Made by a program: the position numbers and the translations under genes. Below, piece after piece: positions 1 to 7,909 of a DNA stretch of 64,000 nucleotides. The stretch is from Streptomyces sp. LHD-70 (GTDB lineage Bacteria > Actinomycetota > Actinomycetes > Streptomycetales > Streptomycetaceae), in NCBI RefSeq assembly GCF_031157275.1, contig NZ_JAVIFW010000002.1, forward strand, positions 496,001 through 560,000, given 5' to 3'. Every line of letters starts with the position of its first letter. Position 1 is the first letter of the stretch. A model generated the notes under the pieces. That model worked only from the letters and a program-made list of their open reading frames with translations. It was not told the DNA's origin and ran no database searches.

Positions 1-1
1 G

Positions 2-166
2 ATCGACCACACGGACGAGGCGCGGGAGGCGGTGCGACGGGCGGCGGAGCAGATGCTGGGGCCTCCGGGGCTGAGCCCGCTCAGGAGCCCCGGAGGATCC
101 CCGGAGAATTCCCCTGAGGGCTCCCCTCGGAGGTCCGCTCAGGACGTGGGGAGCTGTTTCCCGTAG
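2..166 (+). CDS. Possible 3' end of an unidentified gene (5' end outside window)
   Basis: One + strand frame is open from the first base to a TAG at 164-166 and its first half has Streptomyces-like G/C third positions. It would encode about 54 residues ending in a Ser/Pro/Arg-rich tail. The first 20 residues are charged and helical-looking (DEAREAVRRAAEQMLG). The frame overlaps the 3' end of the convergent lipoprotein gene by 28 bp, so the last part may be spurious. I do not recognise the protein. Confidence 0.3.
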   Translation: MDHTDEAREAVRRAAEQMLGPPGLSPLRSPGGSPENSPEGSPRRSAQDVGSCFP

Positions 167-924
167 TCCACCGTGTGGCTCGCGTCCGGCTTGCGGAACG
201 CGAAGTCCTTGCCCCAGTCGGTCAGCAGGAGCGTGCCGGCCCCGCCGGCGCGCTCCAGGCGCAGCGGGTACGCGGTGCCCTCCAGTGACACGTGCAGGGT
301 GCCGCCCGCGCCCTTGTCCCCGCTGACCTCGACGGTGCGCTTGCCGTCGGCGGTGCCGCGCTCGCCCGCCGACAGCGTGCCGTGCAGCGTGAGCAGGCCG
401 TCGAGCAGCAGGCCCTTGTCGGTGAAGCCGCTGAGCTGCTTGTACGCGGGGTCGCCCTCGGGGACCTTCACGTACTTGCCGTCGAGCTTGTCCGCCGCCA
501 GCTCGTCCGCCGAGTCCGGCTTGCCCTGCCCGCGCCCGCCCTGGGAGCTGTCGCCCTCCGAGGCCCAGAAGTCGGCGTCGGCCTTCAGATAGAGCTGGCC
601 GTCGACCCGCAGCAGCTCGAACGTGCGGTTCTTGAACCGGACTTCACCGCTGCCGCCGTTCTCGGTCAGCTTCATGTCGAGCTTGTACGTGGCGCCCTTG
701 CTGACCACCGAACCGGCGAGCCGTACCGAGTTCGCGCTCTTGGCCGCGTTCTGCGCCTTGCGCTGGATCTTCGCGGCGGAGAGCTTGCCGACGCCGTTGG
801 TCCCGGCGTCCGGGTCCTCCTCGGCGCCACACCCGACGAGCCCCGTCATTCCCGCGACCAGGCCGACGCAGAGGGCGCCGGCGAGTGCGGTGCGGCGGGC
901 TCGGCCCAGAGCGCTGGTGGTCAC
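139..924 (-). CDS. Lipoprotein, LppX/LprAFG-like
   Basis: This is a predicted 261-aa lipoprotein. I chose the GTG at 922-924 because it begins a textbook type II signal: Arg-rich start, hydrophobic core at about residues 13-30 and the lipobox LVGC with the acylated Cys at 32. A longer open frame to 1101 adds an N-terminus with no signal character. The mature part is a soluble beta-rich domain in which small Lys-rich, Gly-rich segments alternate, as in the LppX/LprA/LprF/LprG family that binds lipids at the mycobacterial envelope; DUF1396 is another name used. The family assignment is from pattern only. It is divergent from the MgtE-like gene, with about 200 bp between the two starts. Confidence 0.65.
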   Translation of the reverse strand: MTTSALGRARRTALAGALCVGLVAGMTGLVGCGAEEDPDAGTNGVGKLSAAKIQRKAQNAAKSANSVRLAGSVVSKGATYKLDMKLTENGGSGEVRFKNRTFELLRVDGQLYLKADADFWASEGDSSQGGRGQGKPDSADELAADKLDGKYVKVPEGDPAYKQLSGFTDKGLLLDGLLTLHGTLSAGERGTADGKRTVEVSGDKGAGGTLHVSLEGTAYPLRLERAGGAGTLLLTDWGKDFAFRKPDASHTVDYGKQLPTS

Positions 925-1121
925 GTGCGGGGCTGCCTCTCGTGTGGGGTTCGGAGCGACAGTACGGCAGAGTACCCGGGCCCCGAGCCCCACCCGGCAG
1001 AGAGCCTTCTGCACCGCCCACCAGGGCGTATCCGACCGGGACGGGCTAGCCTGAAGCCCGCAAACGGTCAGATACACGTATGAAGTGCGACATACAGGCA
1101 CACGGCCGAAAGGAGGCGGGC

Positions 1122-2393
1122 ATGCCGGCTGCTTCCCGGATCTTCGTCTCCCATCTGTCCGGCATCGCCGTCTTCGACCCCAACGGCGACCAGGTGGGCC
1201 GCGTCCGCGACCTCGTCGCCATGCTCCGCGTCGGCCGCCGCCCGCCCCGACTGCTCGGCCTGGTCGTCGAACTCTCCACCCGGCGCCGCATCTTCCTGCC
1301 CATGACCCGGGTCACCGGCATCGAGTCCGGCCAGGTCATCACCACCGGCGTGCTCAACGTACGGCGCTTCGAGCAGCGGCCCACCGAGCGGCTCGTCCTC
1401 GGCGAACTCCTCGACCGCCGCGTCACCCTGGTCGACACCGGCGAGGAGGTCAGCGTCCTCGACGTCTCCGTGCAGCAGCTCCCGGCCCGCCGCGACTGGG
1501 AGATCGACCGGGTCTTCGTACGCAAGGGCAAGGCCGGTGCGCTGCGGCGCAAGGGGGAGGCGGTGACCGTCGAGTGGTCGGCGGTCACCGGGTTCTCCCT
1601 GGAGGAGCACGGCCAGGGGGCCGAGAGCCTGCTCGCCTCGTTCGAGCAGCTGCGCCCCGCCGACCTCGCCAACGTCCTGCACCACCTCACCCCCAAGCGC
1701 CGGGCCGAGGTCGCGGCGGCGCTCGACGACGACCGGCTGGCCGACGTACTCGAAGAGCTGCCCGAGGACGACCAGATCGAGATCCTCGGCAAACTCAAGG
1801 AGGAGCGCGCCGCCGATGTCCTGGAGGCGATGGACCCGGACGACGCCGCCGACCTCCTGTCCGAGCTGCCCGAGGAGGACCAGGAGCGCCTCCTCGACCT
1901 GATGGAGCCGGACGACGCGGCGGACATGCGGCGCCTGATGCAGTACGAGGAGCGCACGGCCGGCGGCATGATGACGACGGAGCCGATCGTGCTCCAGCCC
2001 GACGCCACGGTCGCCGACGCCCTCGCGCGCGTCCGCCAGCAGGACCTCTCCCCCGCCCTCGCCGCCCAGGTCTACGTCTGCCGCCCGCCCGACCAGACGC
2101 CCACCGGCAAGTACCTGGGCCTGGTGCACTTCCAACGCCTCCTTCGCGACCCGCCGTTCACCCTGGTCGGCACGGTGATCGACCAGGACCTGCAGAGCCT
2201 GCGCCCGGACACGCCGCTGCCCGAGGTCACGAGCTTCTTCGCCACATACGACATGGTCGCGGCGCCCGTCGTGGACGAGAGCGGCTCGCTGCTCGGCGCC
2301 GTCACCGTCGACGACGTACTGGACCATCTGCTGCCCGACGACTGGCGTGAGACCGAGTTCCATCTGGCCGGGGAGGTGAACCACAGTGAGTGA
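1122..2393 (+). CDS. MgtE N-terminal/CBS-domain protein without the channel
   Basis: A 423-aa cytoplasmic protein. The ATG at 1122 follows a near-perfect Shine-Dalgarno (AAAGGAGG), so the longer frame from 1080 is not used. Residues about 5-150 look like PRC-barrel beta domains. Residues about 180-290 are MgtE_N helical repeats with the acidic signatures ADVLEELPEDD and ADLLSELPEEDQ. Residues about 290-420 are a CBS pair. The five-helix Mg channel of true MgtE is absent; the protein ends after the CBS region with a charged tail. In MgtE these cytosolic parts sense Mg2+, so this is probably a Mg2+ or nucleotide sensor rather than a transporter. The stop overlaps the start of the DUF1003 gene by 8 bp, indicating coupled translation. 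M. tuberculosis has the same pair beside mrp. Confidence 0.85.
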   Translation: MPAASRIFVSHLSGIAVFDPNGDQVGRVRDLVAMLRVGRRPPRLLGLVVELSTRRRIFLPMTRVTGIESGQVITTGVLNVRRFEQRPTERLVLGELLDRRVTLVDTGEEVSVLDVSVQQLPARRDWEIDRVFVRKGKAGALRRKGEAVTVEWSAVTGFSLEEHGQGAESLLASFEQLRPADLANVLHHLTPKRRAEVAAALDDDRLADVLEELPEDDQIEILGKLKEERAADVLEAMDPDDAADLLSELPEEDQERLLDLMEPDDAADMRRLMQYEERTAGGMMTTEPIVLQPDATVADALARVRQQDLSPALAAQVYVCRPPDQTPTGKYLGLVHFQRLLRDPPFTLVGTVIDQDLQSLRPDTPLPEVTSFFATYDMVAAPVVDESGSLLGAVTVDDVLDHLLPDDWRETEFHLAGEVNHSE

Positions 2394-2970
2394 GCGCGAC
2401 CGTGACCGCGAGCGCGAGCAGGCCAGAGCCGAGCCGGGCCGCCCCCGGATCCGCCTGGACCTGCCGCGCCCGCCCCGCCGCAAGCTGCTGCCCGAGTACG
2501 ACCCGGAGGCCTTCGGCCGGCTCTCCGAGAAGATCGCCCGCTTCCTCGGCACCGGCCGGTTCATCGTCTGGATGACGGTCCTGATCATCCTGTGGGTGCT
2601 GTGGAACGTGGCCGGGCCCGCCCAGTGGCGCTTCGACGAGTACCCGTTCATCTTCCTGACCCTGATGCTCTCGCTGCAGGCCTCGTACGCGGCTCCGCTG
2701 ATCCTGCTCGCGCAGAACCGGCAGGACGACCGGGACCGGGTCAACCTGGAGCAGGACCGCAAGCAGAACGAGCGCTCCATGTCGGACACCGAGTACCTGA
2801 CCCGGGAGATCGCCGCCCTGCGGATGGGCCTCGGCGAGGTCGCGACCCGGGACTGGATCCGCTCGGAGCTCCAGGACCTGGTGAAGGACATGGACGAACG
2901 GTTCGACGTGTTCCCGCCGGAGCAGACCGGCCACCCGGCCCTCGCGCGTGACGAAGGCGACCGCCGATAG
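2386..2970 (+). CDS. DUF1003 membrane protein
   Basis: A 194-aa protein starting at GTG 2386, inside the end of the MgtE-like gene (8 bp overlap). An Arg/Pro-rich cytoplasmic head is followed by two membrane helices at about residues 58-77 and 87-107, then a charged, helical cytoplasmic tail with many Asp, Glu and Arg. This layout is that of the DUF1003 family, whose function is unknown. Overlapping genes suggest that it is made together with the MgtE-like protein, and one reasonable inference is that it supplies the membrane partner that protein lacks. Mrp starts 40 bp downstream but seems to have its own promoter. Confidence 0.85.
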   Translation: MSERDRDREREQARAEPGRPRIRLDLPRPPRRKLLPEYDPEAFGRLSEKIARFLGTGRFIVWMTVLIILWVLWNVAGPAQWRFDEYPFIFLTLMLSLQASYAAPLILLAQNRQDDRDRVNLEQDRKQNERSMSDTEYLTREIAALRMGLGEVATRDWIRSELQDLVKDMDERFDVFPPEQTGHPALARDEGDRR

Positions 2971-2998
2971 GCCTTCCCCGGCCCGTACCCCGTCGCCG

Positions 2999-3004
2999 TA
3001 CCAT
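2999..3004 (+). promoter_or_regulatory. Likely -10 of leaderless mrp promoter
   Basis: TACCAT (TANNNT) lies 6 nt before the mrp ATG and no ribosome binding site is visible, as expected for a leaderless mRNA. Confidence 0.45.
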
Positions 3005-3010
3005 TCCCGT

Positions 3011-4159
3011 ATGGCTACCGACACGTATCCGACCGACGAGGCGATCCGCGAGGCGCTCGCCACGGTCAACGACCCCGAGATCAACCGGCCGATCACCGAG
3101 CTCGGCATGGTCAAATCGGTCGACATCGGGGCCGACGGCGCGGTGGCCGTCACCGTCTACCTCACGGTCTCCGGCTGCCCGATGCGCGACACGATCACGA
3201 ACCGGGTGACCGAGGCGGTCTCCGGCGTCCAGGGCGTCACCTCCGTGGACGTCACGCTCGACGTGATGAGCGACGAGCAGCGCCGCGAGCTGGCCGAGGC
3301 CCTGCGCGGCGGCACCGCCGAGCGCGAGGTCCCCTTCGCCAAGCCCGGCTCCCTGACCAGGGTGTACGCGGTGGCCTCCGGCAAGGGCGGCGTCGGCAAG
3401 TCCTCGGTGACGGTGAACCTGGCGGCGGCGATGGCCGCGGACGGCCTGAAGGTCGGCGTCGTGGACGCGGACATCTACGGCCACAGCGTGCCCCGCATGC
3501 TCGGCGCCGACGGCAAGCCCACCCAGGTCGAGAACATGATCATGCCGCCGTCGGCGAACGGCGTGAAGGTCATCTCCATCGGGATGTTCACGCCGGGCAA
3601 CACCCCGGTCGTCTGGCGCGGCCCGATGCTCCACCGCGCCCTGCAGCAGTTCCTCGCGGACGTCTACTGGGGCGACCTTGACGTCCTCCTGCTCGACCTG
3701 CCGCCCGGCACCGGTGACATCGCGATCTCGGTGGCCCAGCTGGTGCCGAACGCCGAGATCCTCGTCGTGACCACCCCGCAGCAGGCCGCGGCCGAGGTCG
3801 CCGAGCGCGCCGGCTCCATCGCCGTACAGACCCACCAGAAGATCGTCGGCGTCGTCGAGAACATGTCGGGCATGCCCTGCCCGCACTGCGACGAGATGGT
3901 CGACGTCTTCGGCACCGGCGGCGGCGAGAGGGTCGCCGAGGGCCTCACGAAGACCACCGGCACGCAGGTGCCCGTCCTCGGCGCCATCCCGATCGACGTC
4001 CGCCTGCGCGAGGGCGGCGACGAGGGCAAGCCGGTCGTCCTGACCGACCCGGACTCCCCCGCGGGTTCCGCGCTGCGGTCCATCGCGGGCAAGCTGGGCG
4101 GCCGCCAGCGCGGCCTGTCGGGCATGACGCTCGGCCTCACGCCGAAGAACAAGTTCTGA
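3011..4159 (+). CDS. mrp: Mrp/ApbC-family Fe-S cluster carrier ATPase
   Basis: A 382-aa P-loop ATPase that carries and inserts iron-sulfur clusters in the cytoplasm. Residues about 1-95 form a MIP18/DUF59 domain. The deviant Walker A GKGGVGKS is at about 124-131, and the paired cysteines CPHC that bridge a 4Fe-4S cluster in the Mrp/Nbp35 dimer are at about 290-293. The length is normal for actinobacterial Mrp. I start at ATG 3011 rather than the in-frame codon at 2948, because the DUF59 domain begins there and a -10 hexamer lies just upstream with no Shine-Dalgarno. A strong hairpin follows the stop. As I recall, its position beside the DUF1003/MgtE-N pair is the same in M. tuberculosis (Rv1229c region). 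Confidence 0.92.
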   Translation: MATDTYPTDEAIREALATVNDPEINRPITELGMVKSVDIGADGAVAVTVYLTVSGCPMRDTITNRVTEAVSGVQGVTSVDVTLDVMSDEQRRELAEALRGGTAEREVPFAKPGSLTRVYAVASGKGGVGKSSVTVNLAAAMAADGLKVGVVDADIYGHSVPRMLGADGKPTQVENMIMPPSANGVKVISIGMFTPGNTPVVWRGPMLHRALQQFLADVYWGDLDVLLLDLPPGTGDIAISVAQLVPNAEILVVTTPQQAAAEVAERAGSIAVQTHQKIVGVVENMSGMPCPHCDEMVDVFGTGGGERVAEGLTKTTGTQVPVLGAIPIDVRLREGGDEGKPVVLTDPDSPAGSALRSIAGKLGGRQRGLSGMTLGLTPKNKF

Positions 4160-4177
4160 CCCGGACGTTCTGACCCG

Positions 4178-4226
4178 TACGCGGGAGGGGGCGCCGTCAT
4201 CCGCTGACGGCGCCCCCTCCCGCGTA
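4178..4226. terminator. Bidirectional hairpin between mrp and the convergent gene
   Basis: A perfect 22-bp stem (4178-4199 with 4205-4226) closes a 5-nt loop. It lies between two convergent stops and can serve both. Confidence 0.85.
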
Positions 4227-4233
4227 TCGGCGA

Positions 4234-4851
4234 CTACTGCCCGTCGTACGCCGCGATGTCCTTGACCACCGAGAAGCCCAGGCCGTACGCGCTCATGCCG
4301 CGGCCGTACGCGCCGAGGTGGGCGCCACTCTGCGTGGAGCCGGCCAGGACCCAGCCGAACTCGGACTCGCGGTAGTGGAACGGCGTGGGCACGCCGTCGA
4401 CCGGGAGGGTCAGCGTCGTCCAGGGCTCGCTCTTGAGGTCGTCCGCGAGCACCCAGGCGGTCTCGGTCTGCTGGTCCAGCCAGTCGTCGCGCAGCGTGTG
4501 GTCCATCTGCTGCGGCCAGGTCCGGGTGAGCAGGCCGACGCCCGCGAGCCAGGCGGCCGAGGAGACCGACGTGGCCTCCAGGACGCCGGTGCCGTCGCCG
4601 CTGCGGCGGACGGGGTTGGACGCCACGGTCACCACGACCGCGAAGCGGTCCTTGGCGCCCGAATCGTCGGCGCGCGGCGCGGGCTCGTCACCGTGGCCGA
4701 TGGAGCCGTGCTCGACCGTCCCGTCCGCGCCCGCCCCGACCTGCATCAGCCAGCGCGGACCTGTGAATGCCTCGTCCAGGCCGTACCAGGGGAACGCCGC
4801 CGACAAGTAGCCGTCGACCGCGCGTGCCCCGGTGTGACTCGTCGTCTCCAT
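4234..4851 (-). CDS. Conserved actinobacterial protein of unknown function
   Basis: A 206-aa protein starting at ATG 4849-4851 behind GAGGAGG. A longer frame to 4944 begins with an unlikely Cys-rich stretch and was not used. I see no signal peptide or membrane helix. It has the look of a soluble alpha/beta domain with a run of Trp residues (WYGLDEAF, PRWLMQVG, DDWLDQQTETAWVLADD) and ends in a Gly/Tyr-rich segment (GAYGRGMSAYGLGFSVV). I recognise no catalytic motif. It is transcribed alone, convergent with mrp and in the same direction as tatB, 268 bp upstream. Product unknown. Confidence 0.7.
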   Translation of the reverse strand: METTSHTGARAVDGYLSAAFPWYGLDEAFTGPRWLMQVGAGADGTVEHGSIGHGDEPAPRADDSGAKDRFAVVVTVASNPVRRSGDGTGVLEATSVSSAAWLAGVGLLTRTWPQQMDHTLRDDWLDQQTETAWVLADDLKSEPWTTLTLPVDGVPTPFHYRESEFGWVLAGSTQSGAHLGAYGRGMSAYGLGFSVVKDIAAYDGQ

Positions 4852-5119
4852 GTACCCGGCCGCCTCCTCGTTCTCTGCCGGTCCGGAGCGGCCCGCCCCC
4901 CTCGGGCGTCCTGAGTCCGGACAACAACAGAGCAGAATAGCCACCCCGGTTCGCCGAGTCGGATTCCAGCGGGGTGCGCGGGTCGCACGGGACCCTTGCG
5001 CGGAGTGTTCCGTACTTCGGTACGAGGTTCCCGAACGGGATTCGCACGGGGGTCGCGCAGGGTCGTACGGGCGCTCGTACGGGCTCGTACCGGGGTTCGT
5101 GCGAGGTTTCCGTACGGCC

Positions 5120-5569
5120 TCAGGTGGCGTCGGAGTCGAACGGCGGGCGCTCGTCCTTGGCCGGTGGCTGCGGCTTCTTCTGCAGGTCGGCGCCGCCGCC
5201 CTTGGTGAGGCTCGGGCCGGACGCGGCGCCGCTCGCCGCCTCGCTCTCGTGCCCGTTCACCGCGTCCGTGACGTCGGCCATCTCCTTGCGGAGGTCGAAG
5301 CCGTTACGGATCTCCTTGAGCCCCAGCTCGTCACCGTCCAGCTGCTTGCGGATGAACGTCTTGGGGTTGAGGTCCTCGAACTCGAAGTCCTTGAACTCCG
5401 GGCCGAGCTCGTCGCGGATGTCCTTCTTGGCACTGTCGGAGAAGGCGCGGATCTTCCGGATGAAGCCGGAGACGTCCTGAATGACCTTGGGCAGCTTGTC
5501 CGGGCCGAAGATGAGCACGGCAAGGACCACGAGCGTCACCAGCTCAAGTGCGCCTATGTCATTGAACAC
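5120..5569 (-). CDS. tatB: Sec-independent translocase protein TatB
   Basis: A 149-aa membrane-anchored protein that with TatC forms the receptor for folded twin-arginine substrates. It starts at GTG 5567-5569 behind AAGGAG. Residues about 1-20 form the short N-terminal helix, followed by the FGPDKLP hinge motif, then an amphipathic helix and a long charged coil (DELGPEFKDFEFEDL) that is typical of TatB rather than TatA. The C-terminal tail is hydrophilic and Pro/Lys-rich. It lies 152 bp downstream of the HtrA-like gene on the same strand, the sigE-rseA-htrA-tatB order known from M. tuberculosis. tatA and tatC are not in the window. Confidence 0.93.
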   Translation of the reverse strand: MFNDIGALELVTLVVLAVLIFGPDKLPKVIQDVSGFIRKIRAFSDSAKKDIRDELGPEFKDFEFEDLNPKTFIRKQLDGDELGLKEIRNGFDLRKEMADVTDAVNGHESEAASGAASGPSLTKGGGADLQKKPQPPAKDERPPFDSDAT

Positions 5570-5721
5570 CTTGCAGCTCCTTGCGATGTCCGCGGCCCGG
5601 GACAGGAGGGACGGAATCCGGGGTACGGGCCAGTTCCACGGTACCCGGCGATCCTGTACTGCCGGTACTGTCCCGGGGCGGTTCGGTGGCGTCCGGACGA
5701 GCGGCGGGTGACGGGGCCGCC

Positions 5722-7743
5722 TCAGCCGCCCGCCGCGCCCAGCTCCAGGGAGAGCGTGCGCTCGGCGCCGCCGCGTTCCAGGGTCAGTTCCAGGCGGTCG
5801 CCGGGACGGTGGGCGCGGATCTTCACGATCAACTCCTCGCCGGAGTGCACCCGTTGGCCGTCCACCTCGGTGATCACGTCGCCCGGCTCGATGCCCGCCT
5901 TGTCGCCAGGACCACCCGGGCTGACCGCCGGACCGCCGTCGCCGCCCTGCTTGGCGACCCGGGCGCCGTCGCCCGTGTACCGGGTGTCCAGGGTCACCTC
6001 GATCACCGGGTGCGTGGCCTTGCCGGTGTTGATCAGCTCCTCGGCGACCCGCTTGGCCTGGTTGATGGGGATGGCGAAGCCGAGCCCGATCGAGCCGGAC
6101 TGCCCGCCCTCGAGCTCCGAGCCGTTGCCCGCCGAGCGGATCGCGCTGTTGATCCCGATGACGCGGGCCTTGTGGTCGACGAGCGGGCCGCCGGAGTTGC
6201 CCGGGTTGATCGGGGCGTCGGTCTGCAGCGCGTCCACGTACGACACGTCGCTGCCGTCGCCCTCCTCGCCGCCCGCGGTGATCGGCCGCTCCTTGGCGCT
6301 GATGATCCCGGAGGTCACCGTGTTGGACAGGTCGAAGGGGGCGCCGATCGCCACCACCGGGTCGCCGACCTGGACGTTGTCGGAGTTCCCGAGCGGCAGG
6401 GGCTTGAGCCCGCTCACCCCGGACACCTCGACCACCGCGAGGTCGTAACCGGAGTCCCGGCCGACCACCCGCCCCTTGGCCACCTCACCGCCACTGAACG
6501 TCACGGACACCTCGCCGCCGTCGCCCGCGGGCTCCACGACGTGGTTGTTGGTGAGGATGTGCCCCTTGTCGTCGAGCACGAAGCCGGTCCCGGTGCCCTG
6601 CGCGCTGTCGCCGCTGACGTGCAGCGTGACCACGCTGGGCAGCGCGCTCGCGGCGATCCCGGCGACGCTCTCCGGCGCCCGCTCCTGGGACCCGGCGTCC
6701 GCCTGCGGGAGTTCGACGGTACTGATGCCGCCGTGCCGCTCCAGATAGGCGCCGACCCCGCCGCCGACACCGCCCGCGACGAGCGCGAGCACCAGCGCGG
6801 CCACGAACAGCCGCCCCCGCCGCGGCCCCTTCGCGGGCGCGGGCCCGTCGGCCATCAGCAACGGCCGCTGAGCCTGCGGCGCCCGCCACGGGTCGTACTG
6901 CTGCCAGTGCCCCGCGGCCTGCGGCTGGGGTTGGGGCTGCGGCTGCGTGCCGTGCGGCGGGGTGGCCTGCGAGGGCGGGCCTGCTGGGGAGTGCTGGGCG
7001 CTCTGGTGGGGTGCGGCGGCCGGGTGCGGGGTGCCGTTCGCGGGGGTCGCGGAGGCGGGTGCGGCTGGGGGTGCGGTTGGGGGTGCCGCCGGGCCGGGTG
7101 CGGCTGGGGTCTGGGTGGGCGGCACGGCGTACGAGGGTACGGAGGTGCCCTGGGCGGGCGTGCCGTGTGTCGGCGTTCCCTGGGCGGGGGTGCCTTGCGT
7201 GGGCGTGCCCTGGGCTGGCGTGCCGTGCGTGGGCTGAACTGCCGTTCCCCGGGCGGGAGTGCCCTGCGCGGGCTGAACTGCCGTTCCCTGGGCGGGAGTC
7301 GGCACCGGGCGCTGTACGGGCGGGGCGGGGGCCCAGGGGCCGGGTTCGCCGTACGGCGGCGTGCCGTACGGGTCGGGGTCGTGCAGCGGCTTGGGGCGTG
7401 CGGCCGCGGGTTCGGCGGCCTGCTCGGCGGCAGCCGGGTCCTGGGCGCCCTCCCGGCGGGCGCTCGGCCCCTTGGCTATCGTGACGCCACTCCTGGCCTT
7501 GGGCAGGGCAGCAGCGGAGGCCTCGGGCTCGGTGGGCGGCTCCGGGGACTGCTCCACGGTCGGCTCGGCGGCGGCCGTACTGCCTTCCGCAGCAGGGGAG
7601 TCGGCGGCGGCAACGTCCTCCCCCTGCGCGCCCCGGTCCTCGGATATCTCGCCGCCCGAGGCGCGCTCACGGTCGTCGGACGCGCGTGCGGCCGGGCGGC
7701 TCCACCACTTCGCCTTCGGTCCGGTGGGCTTGCCCTCGTCCAT
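5722..7743 (-). CDS. htrA: HtrA/DegP-like serine protease with long disordered N-terminus
   Basis: A 673-aa type II membrane protein. Residues 1-305 are cytoplasmic, Pro/Ala/Gln-rich and disordered, with GTPAQ-type repeats at about 150-200. A transmembrane helix lies at about 311-332. The extracytoplasmic trypsin-like domain has His401 (LTNNHVV), Asp434 (GYDLAVVEV) and Ser517 (NPGNSGGPL). A single PDZ domain covers about 560-665. All catalytic residues are present. HtrA proteins degrade or refold damaged envelope proteins and can act on anti-sigma factors. The ATG at 7741-7743 follows GGGGAGAG. Upstream lies an ECF-type promoter inside the end of the anti-sigma gene, so the sigma factor encoded next door probably drives it. 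Confidence 0.93.
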   Translation of the reverse strand: MDEGKPTGPKAKWWSRPAARASDDRERASGGEISEDRGAQGEDVAAADSPAAEGSTAAAEPTVEQSPEPPTEPEASAAALPKARSGVTIAKGPSARREGAQDPAAAEQAAEPAAARPKPLHDPDPYGTPPYGEPGPWAPAPPVQRPVPTPAQGTAVQPAQGTPARGTAVQPTHGTPAQGTPTQGTPAQGTPTHGTPAQGTSVPSYAVPPTQTPAAPGPAAPPTAPPAAPASATPANGTPHPAAAPHQSAQHSPAGPPSQATPPHGTQPQPQPQPQAAGHWQQYDPWRAPQAQRPLLMADGPAPAKGPRRGRLFVAALVLALVAGGVGGGVGAYLERHGGISTVELPQADAGSQERAPESVAGIAASALPSVVTLHVSGDSAQGTGTGFVLDDKGHILTNNHVVEPAGDGGEVSVTFSGGEVAKGRVVGRDSGYDLAVVEVSGVSGLKPLPLGNSDNVQVGDPVVAIGAPFDLSNTVTSGIISAKERPITAGGEEGDGSDVSYVDALQTDAPINPGNSGGPLVDHKARVIGINSAIRSAGNGSELEGGQSGSIGLGFAIPINQAKRVAEELINTGKATHPVIEVTLDTRYTGDGARVAKQGGDGGPAVSPGGPGDKAGIEPGDVITEVDGQRVHSGEELIVKIRAHRPGDRLELTLERGGAERTLSLELGAAGG
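7144..7293 (-). repeat. Tandem GTPAQ/GTAVQ-coding repeats in htrA
   Basis: About ten imperfect 15-bp units encode GTPAQ, GTPTQ, GTPTH and GTAVQP in the cytoplasmic disordered arm of the HtrA-like protease. Copy number may vary between strains by slippage. Confidence 0.75.
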
Positions 7744-7812
7744 GCTCTCCCCACACCTGGTCCGCGGCAGGGCCCGCGGGCGGCCACGCGGCGGTCCGCC
7801 GCTCCATCAGAG

Positions 7813-7857
7813 TCCTCGGTGTCCACGCGCACGCTCAGGTCGCACGAACACCGAGGA
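7813..7857 (-). promoter_or_regulatory. Inverted repeat in the htrA leader
   Basis: Arms of 10 bp (7813-7822 and 7848-7857) separated by 25 nt lie between the ECF-type promoter and the htrA start. They could fold in the 5' leader or bind a regulator; the role is unknown. Confidence 0.35.
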
Positions 7858-7873
7858 TTCAACCAGGTTTGCG

Positions 7874-7899
7874 AACGGCAGGTGCAGGGAGCCGGTTCA
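7874..7899 (-). promoter_or_regulatory. Putative ECF promoter of htrA
   Basis: On the minus strand TGAAC is followed after exactly 17 nt by CGTT. Spacing and hexamers match the candidate autoregulatory site upstream of the neighbouring sigma gene. The start point would lie about 125 nt before the htrA ATG. Confidence 0.55.
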
Positions 7900-7909
7900 G
7901 AGAGCCGGT

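Noticed and set aside
1068-2891. Long minus-strand frame (607 aa) opposite the MgtE-like and DUF1003 genes
   Set aside because: Arg/Ser-rich translation typical of high-GC antisense frames; the + strand genes have ribosome sites and recognisable domains.
5011-5120. Cluster of CGTACGG/CGTAC words and a small TTCG-loop hairpin after tatB
   Set aside because: The words are short, irregularly spaced and common in Streptomyces DNA; the 5-bp stem is too short to call a terminator.
5610-5660. GGAAC on the minus strand upstream of tatB as a third ECF promoter
   Set aside because: No CGTT lies 16-18 nt downstream; the nearest CGTC is at 19 nt. The match is too weak.
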